From [Clostridium] saccharolyticum WM1 (GTDB taxonomy: Bacteria; Bacillota; Clostridia; Lachnospirales; Lachnospiraceae): a stretch of 64,000 nt of DNA. Of this stretch, positions 9,036 through 16,387 are shown one piece after another (the first letter of the stretch is position 1; each line of letters begins with the position of its first letter). The DNA lies in NCBI RefSeq assembly GCF_000144625.1, contig NC_014376.1, positions 4,598,872-4,662,871 on the forward strand, in the 5' to 3' direction. The translations under genes and the position numbers were made by a program. The notes under the pieces are model-generated. The model saw only the letters and a program-made list of their open reading frames with translations, did not search any database and had not been told where the DNA came from.

Positions 9036-9791
9036 ATGCTGGAAGTAAATGACGTTTCCGTTACATATGAAAAAGGCGGGATACATAAGGTCATTGACCG
9101 TATGTCCTGGCAGCTGGAGACAGGGACGGTCCTGGCCCTGGCCGGTCCCTCCGGCTGTGGTAAATCCACCATGATCCACGCCCTGGCCGGACTCCTTCCT
9201 TATAAGGGTTCCATCACCCTGGATGGAACCTTGCTTAAACCGGAAATATGTTCCATCGGGCTGATCCCCCAGAACTACGGGCTTCTGCCCTGGAAAACCG
9301 TCAGAGAAAACTGCCTTTTTGCCGCCAGGATCAGAGGAAATACCGGGGATTTGGAAATACGGCTTACCAACCTTTGCAGAGAACTTGGGATTCATGGTCT
9401 TTTGGACCGTTATCCTGGTACGTTAAGCGGCGGCCAGGCACAGCGTGCCGCCCTAGCCAGAGCATTTCTTATGGATCCGGAACTGCTTCTTATGGATGAA
9501 CCCTTCGCAGCCCTGGATATTGGAGCTGCATTGGCAGCAAGGGATTTATTTCTTAGGATCTGGAACGAAAAAAAGCCCACCACAGTCATTGTGACCCACC
9601 GGGTAGAAGATGCCCTTTCCCTTGCCCACAAAATCGCGGTTATGGAACGGGGCGGGGGCCTTTATACCTTCCGCAACCCTTGGCAGGGAGTACCGCATCC
9701 TTTTGAAGCAGCATACAGGGAGCTGGAACAGCAGATAACAGAAAAAGTTATAAAGGCGGATGAGGGCGGAAAGAAACGTTTGATTCATTAG
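9036..9791 (+). CDS. ABC transporter ATP-binding protein (SsuB/TauB-like)
   Basis: Cytoplasmic ATPase of the importer formed with the preceding lipoprotein and following permease. Walker A GPSGCGKST, Q-loop LIPQNYGLLPW, signature LSGGQAQRAALARAF, Walker B LLLMDEPFAALD and H-loop VIVTHRVEDA are all intact. I choose ATG 9036 (protein starts MLEVNDVSVTYEKGG) because an AAGGAGGG RBS precedes it at good distance; the in-frame ATG at 9018 lies upstream of that RBS. 251 aa, normal for SsuB/TauB. Confidence 0.9.
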   Translation: MLEVNDVSVTYEKGGIHKVIDRMSWQLETGTVLALAGPSGCGKSTMIHALAGLLPYKGSITLDGTLLKPEICSIGLIPQNYGLLPWKTVRENCLFAARIRGNTGDLEIRLTNLCRELGIHGLLDRYPGTLSGGQAQRAALARAFLMDPELLLMDEPFAALDIGAALAARDLFLRIWNEKKPTTVIVTHRVEDALSLAHKIAVMERGGGLYTFRNPWQGVPHPFEAAYRELEQQITEKVIKADEGGKKRLIH

Positions 9792-9801
9792 GAGACAAAA
9801 T

Positions 9802-10539
9802 ATGAAGAAAAAATTATGGGTCTTTTTAAAGGGATTTTTGCTTGTGAATTTGTTATGGTTCCTGCTCGCCGAATTGATGGCAACTTCGGTGCTGCCTGGA
9901 CCGATTACAGTCTACAGCAGATTTGACCAGGTGGCAAATGGAAAGCTATTGCTCCATATCGGAGCCAGCTTAGGCCGTGTTGGAGCGGGCTTGTCCATTG
10001 CCCTTATCATAGGCATTCCTGCTGGAATTATCATGGCTTCTTCTCCTATGGCCAACCGCCTTCTCCACCCTCTGGTCTATTTCTCCTATCCGGTTCCCAA
10101 AACAGCTCTCCTTCCGGTCTCCATGCTTCTTTTAGGCCTAGGCAATGGATCTAAGATCCTCATCATCGTCCTGACTACGGTATTCCAGATCATAGTGGCG
10201 GTCCGGGATTCGGCAGAGCATATTGATGAAGACATTTACTATATGGCAAGAAGCGCCGGCGCCCATAAGAAAAACATACTAAAAGATATCACTCTTCCGG
10301 CAGTGCTTCCGGAGCTGTTCACCAGCATACGGATCGGAATGGGAACCTCCCTGGCCATTCTTTTGATTGTGGAGGCTTACGGAACCCGATGGGGGCTGGG
10401 CTACTACATCCTGGACGCCTGGTCCAGAATCAATTATATTCAAATGTACGGAGGCATTGTTGTCATGTCGGTGGTAGGTGCAGCATTGTTCTGGGCATTG
10501 GATGGGATTCAGTGGGCATTGTGCAAATGGGCAAGGTAA
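9802..10539 (+). CDS. ABC transporter permease (SsuC/TauC-like)
   Basis: Membrane component of the same importer (binding-protein-dependent transport permease fold). About six hydrophobic segments and the coupling-helix region YYMARSAGAHKKNILKDITLP (EAA-like loop, about residues 148-168) are visible. 245 aa is normal for the SsuC family. It starts 10 bp after the ATPase gene and is the last gene of the long + strand series; a 78-bp gap then holds a fresh promoter. No strong terminator hairpin is visible directly after the stop. Confidence 0.88.
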   Translation: MKKKLWVFLKGFLLVNLLWFLLAELMATSVLPGPITVYSRFDQVANGKLLLHIGASLGRVGAGLSIALIIGIPAGIIMASSPMANRLLHPLVYFSYPVPKTALLPVSMLLLGLGNGSKILIIVLTTVFQIIVAVRDSAEHIDEDIYYMARSAGAHKKNILKDITLPAVLPELFTSIRIGMGTSLAILLIVEAYGTRWGLGYYILDAWSRINYIQMYGGIVVMSVVGAALFWALDGIQWALCKWAR

Positions 10540-10568
10540 CTTCCCTGGCTATAAAATAAATTGACACC

Positions 10569-10605
10569 TTGACAATGCTAATTAAATAAAGTATATTAGT
10601 AATAT
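10569..10605 (+). promoter_or_regulatory. Promoter of ferredoxin operon with palindromic operator over the -10
   Basis: TTGACA (10569-10574), 17-bp spacer, TATATT (10592-10597): near-consensus sigma-A promoter. A perfect 13-bp palindrome, ATATTA-G-TAATAT (10593-10605), overlaps the -10 box. The operon ends in an ArsR-family regulator gene; AT-rich inverted repeats over promoters are typical operators for that family, so autoregulation is likely (inference). Confidence 0.75.
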
Positions 10606-10630
10606 CTTAATTACTTATTTGGAGGTGTCT

Positions 10631-10837
10631 ATGAACAAACCAAAAAGGATCGCCCGCATCGGCAAGGAATGTGTGGCCTGCGGGAGCTGTGTAACAACCT
10701 GCCCGAAGGGAGCCATCGCCATTGCTTCCGGCGTTACTGCCCGGATTGACAAGGATAGGTGTATTGGCTGCGGCAAATGCGCCAGGATATGTCCTGCTGA
10801 TGTAATCACAATTGAAGAACGGAGAGCCGCCGTATGA
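10631..10837 (+). CDS. 2[4Fe-4S] ferredoxin
   Basis: Small electron carrier with two classical cluster motifs: CVACGSCVTTCPKGA and CIGCGKCARICPAD, i.e. two CxxCxxCxxxCP sets. ATG 10631 is chosen because GGAGG lies 5 nt upstream; the protein is 68 aa, typical of clostridial ferredoxins. The stop overlaps the next gene by 4 bp, so it is translationally coupled to a membrane Fe-S protein and probably its electron partner. First gene of a three-gene operon with its own promoter. Confidence 0.93.
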   Translation: MNKPKRIARIGKECVACGSCVTTCPKGAIAIASGVTARIDKDRCIGCGKCARICPADVITIEERRAAV

Positions 10838-11448
10838 AAAAGAATTGGTATGAATTTCTCTGGATTGTGGAACTCATTTATTTCATCCTGGGTCTGTGTA
10901 ATATTCTCTTCGCATGGCTTGGCATGGTGTTTTTTACTATTCCCCTGCTGGCTGCCATTATGGGAGGAAACAAGATATATTGCAACCATTTTTGCGGGCG
11001 GGGGCAATTACTTGGCCTGCTGGGAGGCAGATGGAAGCTCTCCCGCAATGTGCCGCCCCCCAAATTTTTGCGCAGCCGCTGGTTCCGGTACGGGTTTCTG
11101 GCTTTTTTTATGACCATGTTCAGCCTGATGCTTTTTAGTACTTATAAGGTTTTTGCCGGCGCACCACTGAAAGAAGCAGTAACTCTTCTGTGGGTATTTA
11201 AGCTTCCCTGGCAATGGGCAGACGTCTCCATGACAGCTCCCTGGGTGGCGCAGTTTGCCTTCGGCTTTTTCGGCGTAATGCTGACCTCCACGATCCTGGG
11301 CCTTGGTACCATGGTTCTGTTCCGTCCCCGTTCCTGGTGCGTCTACTGCCCCATGGGGACCATGACCCAGGGAATCTGCCGGCTGAAACTGGGAAAGGAG
11401 GGTACCGACTGTGGAAGAACAAGCAAAAAAGATAGCGGAGCTGCTTAA
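10834..11448 (+). CDS. Membrane protein with two Cys pairs (NapH/Fer4_5-like)
   Basis: Integral membrane protein of 204 aa with about four transmembrane segments and two Cys-pair motifs near membrane faces: YCNHFCGRGQLLG (about residue 50) and WCVYCPMGTMTQ (about residue 170). These are the CxxxCG.G / CxxCP.G signatures of the NapH/CcoG/YccM-like polyferredoxin membrane domain. The soluble C-terminal ferredoxin domain found in NapH is absent; the separate ferredoxin encoded just upstream may substitute for it. Likely passes electrons between a cytoplasmic ferredoxin and a membrane or extracytoplasmic partner. It overlaps both neighbours (4 bp upstream, 38 bp downstream). Physiological role not known. 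Confidence 0.7.
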   Translation: MKKNWYEFLWIVELIYFILGLCNILFAWLGMVFFTIPLLAAIMGGNKIYCNHFCGRGQLLGLLGGRWKLSRNVPPPKFLRSRWFRYGFLAFFMTMFSLMLFSTYKVFAGAPLKEAVTLLWVFKLPWQWADVSMTAPWVAQFAFGFFGVMLTSTILGLGTMVLFRPRSWCVYCPMGTMTQGICRLKLGKEGTDCGRTSKKDSGAA

Positions 11449-11695
11449 AATATTGGCCAATGAGCACCGCCTGCTGATATTGTGCGCACTGATCCAAGGG
11501 CCCCTTGCGGTAGGAGAAATCCACAAATATACTCCCAACATTACCTCTTCCGCGCTCTCACAGCATTTGAACCAAATGAAGACAGCGGGTATCCTGTCTT
11601 CTGAAAAACTGGGTATGAACGTGGTATACAGCATTCAGGACCAGCGGGTGATCTTACTGATCGGGTCTATCAAAGAGCACTACTGCAGGGAATGA
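11411..11695 (+). CDS. ArsR-family regulator with persulfide-sensor-like cysteines
   Basis: Winged-helix ArsR/SmtB-family repressor, 94 aa, with a GTG start preceded by AAGGAGGG. The recognition helix lies in ITSSALSQHLNQMKTAGIL. The metal-sensor ELCVC motif of ArsR/CadC is absent. Instead Cys25 (RLLILC) and Cys92 (EHYCRE) occupy the positions of the two cysteines of BigR/YgaV/SqrR-type regulators, which form a tetrasulfide link with persulfide. It probably represses its own operon through the palindrome at 10593-10605. The start overlaps the membrane Fe-S gene by 38 bp, indicating coupling. Confidence 0.82.
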   Translation: MEEQAKKIAELLKILANEHRLLILCALIQGPLAVGEIHKYTPNITSSALSQHLNQMKTAGILSSEKLGMNVVYSIQDQRVILLIGSIKEHYCRE

Positions 11696-11716
11696 ATTTG
11701 ATGGGCGAATAAGATC

Positions 11717-11757
11717 AAAGGCAAGGGGACTGGCAGATGCCAGTCCCCTTGCCTTTT
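11717..11757. terminator. Rho-independent terminator of the ferredoxin operon
   Basis: Perfect 19-bp inverted repeat (11717-11735 with 11738-11756), 2-nt loop as drawn, ending in a T run. Very stable, and could act in both directions. Confidence 0.9.
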
Positions 11758-11803
11758 GCCGCTTACCCATAGAGACAGGAGCGGTTTATATTCTGTTTTT
11801 CTT

Positions 11804-12007
11804 TTAGGTAAACTGATTCGCCAGGGTGCTGAGCACCTTTGCCTGGGCGGTAGCCGAATTGGACTGCACCACTGCCGTAATTTTCACCACACTGTCGGTG
11901 ATGTGGGAGACAGAACGGCTTTGCTCCTCTGAGGCTGACTGGATCTCTCCGATGCCAGATGCAATCTCTCTGGCATCCATTAATACAGTGCTTAACATCC
12001 GGACCAT
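11804..12007 (-). pseudogene. Remnant of a methyl-accepting chemotaxis protein (C-terminal piece)
   Basis: The minus-strand frame encodes 67 residues with IASGIGEIQSASEEQSRSV followed by SVVKITAVVQSNSATAQA, the characteristic C-terminal signalling/methylation helix of MCPs. A full MCP is over 500 residues; nothing upstream on the minus strand (12008-12237) continues it, so this is a decayed fragment. The rest of the 11758-12237 gap holds only the promoter listed for the next gene. Confidence 0.7.
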
Positions 12008-12160
12008 GGAATCAGTTAAGTCCTTTCCTGTACAATCAATTCTTCCAGATATTTCAGATTTATTGAGATCTTCCCAGAAGTATGGCCACTCTGAAGTAAT
12101 ATGATTGCCGGCAAAAATACTTATGTTGTGTATTTTACACCTTTGTGTGATATTGTCGGA

Positions 12161-12189
12161 TTTACATTTCCAGTCCCCACAGCTAAAAT
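12161..12189 (+). promoter_or_regulatory. Putative promoter of the AfuA/FbpA-type ABC operon
   Basis: TTTACA (12161-12166), 17-bp spacer, TAAAAT (12184-12189), about 50 bp before the start codon. No Fur-box-like 19-mer recognised around it. Confidence 0.5.
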
Positions 12190-12237
12190 GGTACTATCAG
12201 ATAAACAGTGAAACAACCATAGGGAGGAAAGAATCGC

Positions 12238-13326
12238 ATGAAGAAAACAGCAAAAATATCAGCAGTCTTATTAGCCATGGCACTGGCAGCCACCGGCTGC
12301 AGCTCTGGAAAACCGGCTGATAATAACACAGCGGCTGACACGGGAAAAACTCAGGCTGCCGCTCAGACACCAGGAGAGGAAGATCCGGTTTTGGTAGTCT
12401 ATACCGCCCGCGGCGAATCTTTAAACAATGCCGTGATTCCGGAATTTGAAAAGGACACCGGCATTAAAGTCGAGGTGGTAGTCGCCGGCACCGGCGAGCT
12501 GTTAAAAAGAGCTCAGTCAGAAAAAGCCAATCCTCTTGGCGATATCTTCTGGGTGGCTGACCAGACCATGTTATCCGCATCCAAAGACCTGTTCCTGGAA
12601 TACGTATCCTCTGAAAATGACAACATGATCGATGCCTTCAAGAATACCACCGGTTACTTTACCCCTGCATTTGCAGATCCTACGGTTATGATCGTAAACA
12701 AAGACTTAAAAGGCGATACGAAGATCGATGGATTTGAGGATTTATTAAATCCGGAGTTAAAGGGAAAAATCGCATTTGGCGATCCAGTAAACTCCAGTTC
12801 CGCGTTCCAGTCATTGCTGGCTATGCTTTATGGCATGGGCAAAGACGGGGATCCCCTTTCAGACGAAGCTTGGGCTTTTGTTGACAAGTTCATTGCCAAC
12901 TTAGACGGTAAAATGTGCAACAGCTCCAGCCAGGTGTATAAAGGCGTGGCTGAGGGCGAATATGTGGTTGGTTTAACCTGGGAAGATCCTGCTGCCAACT
13001 ATGTTAAGGAGGGTGCCGCAGTAGAAGTTGTATTCCCGGCGGAAGGAGCCATCTTCCCCGGAGAATCTGTCCAGATTCTAAAAGACTGCAAACACCCGGA
13101 AAATGCAAAGAAATTTGTAGATTATATGCTGTCAGAGAAGATCCAGAATGCTGTCGGTTCCACACTGACCGTACGGCCTTTAAGGAAAGACACCACTCTG
13201 GCTGATTATATGAAACCTCAAAATGAGATTAAATTATTTGATAATTATGATGAGGGATGGGTAGCAGAGCACAAATTAGAAATCACCAATCGGTTCAGTG
13301 AGCACCTGGAAACATCCATGGATTAA
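12238..13326 (+). CDS. ABC transporter substrate-binding lipoprotein, ferric-ion/AfuA family
   Basis: Extracellular binding lipoprotein of the class annotated as iron(III)-binding (FbpA/AfuA/FutA). The lipobox ATGC gives Cys21, followed by a low-complexity linker to about residue 50. Family blocks: VLVVYTARGESLNNAVIPEF, GELLKRAQSEKANPLGDIFW, GKIAFGDPVNSSSAFQSLL and VGLTWEDPAANYV. The adjacent Tyr-Tyr pair that binds iron in FbpA is not evident. AfuA of Actinobacillus, once called an iron binder, is a hexose-phosphate binder, so the substrate is open. A strong hairpin separates this gene from the ATPase gene, probably giving excess binding protein. 362 aa. Confidence 0.8.
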   Translation: MKKTAKISAVLLAMALAATGCSSGKPADNNTAADTGKTQAAAQTPGEEDPVLVVYTARGESLNNAVIPEFEKDTGIKVEVVVAGTGELLKRAQSEKANPLGDIFWVADQTMLSASKDLFLEYVSSENDNMIDAFKNTTGYFTPAFADPTVMIVNKDLKGDTKIDGFEDLLNPELKGKIAFGDPVNSSSAFQSLLAMLYGMGKDGDPLSDEAWAFVDKFIANLDGKMCNSSSQVYKGVAEGEYVVGLTWEDPAANYVKEGAAVEVVFPAEGAIFPGESVQILKDCKHPENAKKFVDYMLSEKIQNAVGSTLTVRPLRKDTTLADYMKPQNEIKLFDNYDEGWVAEHKLEITNRFSEHLETSMD

Positions 13327-13346
13327 TAAACCGCATCCATTCAAAG

Positions 13347-13384
13347 AAAGACTGCCTGAGACTCAGTCAGGGGCAGTCTTTTTG
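13347..13384 (+). terminator. Intra-operon attenuating terminator
   Basis: AAAGACTGCC (13347-13356) pairs with GGCAGTCTTT (13372-13381), with a further internal pairing, followed by TTT. It lies between the binding-protein gene and the ATPase gene, the usual place for differential expression. Confidence 0.75.
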
Positions 13385-13421
13385 TACAAAAAATTATGAA
13401 GTATGTTAGGAGACAGGAACA

Positions 13422-14522
13422 ATGGGAGTAGCAATCAGTATAGAAAACGCAGTAAAACGCTTTGGTAAAGATACCATTATCAATGGTTTATCCCTGGATA
13501 TTAAACCTGGAGAGTTCTTTACCCTGCTGGGACCCTCCGGCTGCGGCAAGACAACCCTGCTTCGAATGGTCATCGGCTTTAACAGCATTGAGGGCGGCGA
13601 AATCAAGGTAGACCAGAAAGTAATCAACAACATCCCAACCAACAAGCGAAACATGGGTATGGTCTTCCAGAACTATGCCATTTTCCCTCATATGTCAGTC
13701 AGGGATAATGTAGCTTTCGGGCTGAAAAACAGGAAAATACCTGCATCACAAATCGAAGCCCAGGTAGATGAAATCCTGAAGATCGTCAAAATCGACCATT
13801 TAAAAAACCGTATGCCAGCCAAACTGTCAGGCGGCCAGCAGCAGCGTGTTGCCCTGGCACGGGCCATCGTCATTCATCCCGAAGTTCTTTTGATGGATGA
13901 ACCGCTGTCAAACCTGGACGCGAAACTCCGGGTGGAGATGAGAAATGCCATTAAGCGGATCCAGCAGCAGATCGGAATTACCACCGTTTATGTAACTCAT
14001 GACCAGGAAGAGGCCCTGGCCGTATCAGACCGGATCGCTGTCATGAACGGCGGTGTGATCCAACAGATTGATACGCCTAAGAACATCTATCAGCGTCCCG
14101 CAAACTTATTTGTATCCACCTTTATCGGCTTGTCCAATATCCTGTCCGGTAAAATATCGGTGAAAAACGGAGAGACCTCCATTCAGATACAGGATTATAC
14201 CGTACCCATGAGCCAGTTAAGCCAGGAAGTGAAGGACGGACAGAGGATCAAGGTATCCATCCGACCGGAAGAATTCATCATCAACCAGGCAGATGGTGCC
14301 GGCATCCCTGCAACAGTAAAAAGCAGCGTATTTCTTGGTATAACCACCCATTATTTTGTTGCACTGGCAGACGGTCAGGAAATCGAAGTCATTCAGAATT
14401 CCGATATCTGGGATATCATCCCGGATGGCTCTGGCATCCGTCTTGCTGTGCAGCCTCAAAAGATCAACATCTATACAGAAGACGGAAATAAAAATCTTGT
14501 GGTCAGGAGGGATCAGGTATGA
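13422..14522 (+). CDS. ABC transporter ATP-binding protein (FbpC/AfuC-like)
   Basis: Importer ATPase, 366 aa: Walker A GPSGCGKTT, Q-loop MVFQNYAIFPHMSV, signature LSGGQQQRVALARAI, Walker B LLMDEPLSNLD, H-loop VYVTHDQEEAL. The C-terminal extension (about residues 240-366) is a TOBE-type regulatory domain (ISIRPEEFIIN). The stop codon overlaps the permease start (ATGA), so both are co-translated. Works with the binding protein at 12238 and the fused permease at 14519. Confidence 0.92.
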   Translation: MGVAISIENAVKRFGKDTIINGLSLDIKPGEFFTLLGPSGCGKTTLLRMVIGFNSIEGGEIKVDQKVINNIPTNKRNMGMVFQNYAIFPHMSVRDNVAFGLKNRKIPASQIEAQVDEILKIVKIDHLKNRMPAKLSGGQQQRVALARAIVIHPEVLLMDEPLSNLDAKLRVEMRNAIKRIQQQIGITTVYVTHDQEEALAVSDRIAVMNGGVIQQIDTPKNIYQRPANLFVSTFIGLSNILSGKISVKNGETSIQIQDYTVPMSQLSQEVKDGQRIKVSIRPEEFIINQADGAGIPATVKSSVFLGITTHYFVALADGQEIEVIQNSDIWDIIPDGSGIRLAVQPQKINIYTEDGNKNLVVRRDQV

Positions 14523-16183
14523 GATATGCCGGTGAAAAGAAATGCAATATTTGGGTCGCCATGGCACTGGGGATTCTCAGCCTTTTTCTTATCTTTGTCG
14601 TCTATCCCTTAGTTCTGATACTATATAAGAGTGTACTGACCCAGGATGGTTCCCTCAGTCTTGCATATTTCGGTAAATTCTTTGCCAGAAAATATTACTG
14701 GAGTACTCTGGTAAACAGTTTTAAAGTCACCATCGTTTCCACCCTGCTGGCGGCTGCTCTGGGTCTGGTTATGGCATATGTTCTGCGAAGTGTACGAATC
14801 AGAGGAAGTAAGTATTTAAATATCCTGATTGTCATGTCCTATCTTTCTCCTCCGTTTATCGGAGCTTATGCCTGGATCCAGTTGCTTGGGCGCAATGGCT
14901 TTATCACCAGGATCTTAAACAACCTGTTTCAAGTGAAGCTAAACGGCATTTATGGGTTTGCCGGAATTGTTCTGGTCTTCTCATTGCAATCCTTTCCGCT
15001 GGTTTATATGTATATCTCAGGTGCTCTTAAAAATCTGGATAACTCCTTAAATGAAGCCGCCGAAAGCCTGGGCTGCAGTGCCGTACAGAGAGTGTTTCAG
15101 GTGATCGTGCCGCTTGTCATGCCCACCATGCTTGCCAGCTCCTTACTGGTATTTATGAGAGTGTTCTCCGATTTTGGTACCCCCATGCTGATCGGCGAAG
15201 GTTATAAGACATTTCCGGTATTGATGTACAGCCAGTTTATGGGTGAGGTGAGTACGGATGACCATTTTGCGGCTGCACTCTGTGTCATTATCATCGGCAT
15301 CACCCTGGTGTTGTTCTTCTTTCAGCGCTATCTGGGAAACCGGTTTACCTATTCCATGACCGCATTGAAGCCTATGGAAGCAGAACATTGTACTGGCCTT
15401 AAGAATGTATTATCCCACTTATTTGTATACCTGGTTGTCCTCATCGCCATCTTGCCCCAGCTTACCGTTATTTTTACTTCCTTCCTGGCTACCGGAGGGG
15501 GAAGCGTATATACCGGCGGTTTCTCACTTGATAACTATCGGAATACACTGTTTTCAAAGAATAACAACGGTGCTATTTTCAACACTTATTTATTCGGTCT
15601 TTGTGCCATAGCTGTGGTTGTGGTGCTGGGAGTTCTGATCTCGTATCTGACGGTACGAAAAAAATCAATTTTAACGAATATCCTTGATACGGTCACCATG
15701 TTCCCTTATATCATACCAGGCTCTGTTCTTGGTATCTCATTTTTATATGCCTTTAATTCAAAACCGTTTCTCTTAAGTGGCACCGCCCTCATTATCGTCA
15801 TCTCACTGTCCATACGTCGCATGCCCTACACCATCCGTTCCAGTACTGCCATCATTGGACAGATCAGCCCCAGTGTGGAGGAGGCTGCCATCAGTCTGGG
15901 CTGTTCTGAGACGAAATCATTTGCAAAAATTACAGTTCCCATGATGATGTCCGGTGTATTATCCGGCGCCATTATGAGCTGGATCACCTTAATCAGTGAG
16001 CTGAGCTCTTCCATCATCCTCTATACCAGCAAGACCCAGACACTGACCGTAGCGATTTATGCGGAGGTCATCAGAAGCAACTTCGGTAATGCAGCTGCTT
16101 ATTCTGCCATCTTAACCCTGACCAGCATCCTATCGCTGCTTTTATTCTTCAAACTAACCGGCAGCAATGATATCAGCATTTAG
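14519..16183 (+). CDS. ABC transporter permease, two fused membrane domains (FbpB/AfuB-like)
   Basis: 554-residue permease with about twelve transmembrane helices made of two homologous halves, as in FbpB/AfuB. Each half carries an EAA loop: LNEAAESLGCSAVQRVFQVI (about residue 180) and VEEAAISLGCSETKSFAKI (about residue 457). It starts within the ATPase stop codon (4-bp overlap). The operon ends here at a strong hairpin. Regulation is probably through the kinase/regulator pair immediately downstream, although these have their own promoter. Confidence 0.9.
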   Translation: MRYAGEKKCNIWVAMALGILSLFLIFVVYPLVLILYKSVLTQDGSLSLAYFGKFFARKYYWSTLVNSFKVTIVSTLLAAALGLVMAYVLRSVRIRGSKYLNILIVMSYLSPPFIGAYAWIQLLGRNGFITRILNNLFQVKLNGIYGFAGIVLVFSLQSFPLVYMYISGALKNLDNSLNEAAESLGCSAVQRVFQVIVPLVMPTMLASSLLVFMRVFSDFGTPMLIGEGYKTFPVLMYSQFMGEVSTDDHFAAALCVIIIGITLVLFFFQRYLGNRFTYSMTALKPMEAEHCTGLKNVLSHLFVYLVVLIAILPQLTVIFTSFLATGGGSVYTGGFSLDNYRNTLFSKNNNGAIFNTYLFGLCAIAVVVVLGVLISYLTVRKKSILTNILDTVTMFPYIIPGSVLGISFLYAFNSKPFLLSGTALIIVISLSIRRMPYTIRSSTAIIGQISPSVEEAAISLGCSETKSFAKITVPMMMSGVLSGAIMSWITLISELSSSIILYTSKTQTLTVAIYAEVIRSNFGNAAAYSAILTLTSILSLLLFFKLTGSNDISI

Positions 16184-16203
16184 CGGAAGCAATGAGCCGT
16201 AGG

Positions 16204-16266
16204 AAATAAGTCATAAAAAGATTTTTGTTGTGCCTGCACATAAGAAAATCTCTTTATGACTTATTT
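16204..16266. terminator. Long inverted repeat / terminator after the permease gene
   Basis: 22-nt arms 16204-16225 and 16245-16266 pair with one mismatch around a 19-nt loop; A-rich on one side and T-rich on the other, so it can terminate in both directions. Confidence 0.8.
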
Positions 16267-16284
16267 CATAAGGCGAATGCCCGT

Positions 16285-16337
16285 CAGCTCATAAAACCGC
16301 AGGTTTTATAAGCTGATCAGCGGACTTATGGTATAAT
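16285..16337 (+). promoter_or_regulatory. Hairpin plus extended -10 promoter upstream of histidine kinase
   Basis: A second hairpin (CAGCT/AGCTG and ATAAAACC/GGTTTTAT arms, 16285-16315) directly precedes an extended -10 element TGGTATAAT (16329-16337). No good -35 is seen, so an activator or the extended -10 alone may drive it. An 11-bp palindrome GGCGATTCGCC (16348-16358) lies just downstream of the likely start site and could be an operator. Confidence 0.5.
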
Positions 16338-16387
16338 AAACACAAACGGCGATTCGCCATACACCGATACCATTGGAGGCCTCCCCT

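Noticed and set aside
12100..12238. Possible Fur box for the 'iron' transporter
   Set aside because: No convincing 19-bp inverted repeat was found near the promoter.
12105..12320. 71-residue frame upstream of the AfuA-type binding protein
   Set aside because: Overlaps the lipoprotein signal sequence out of frame and spans the putative promoter.
16348..16358. GGCGATTCGCC palindrome as a confirmed operator
   Set aside because: Only 11 bp and no second copy at the transporter promoter; mentioned only within the promoter entry.
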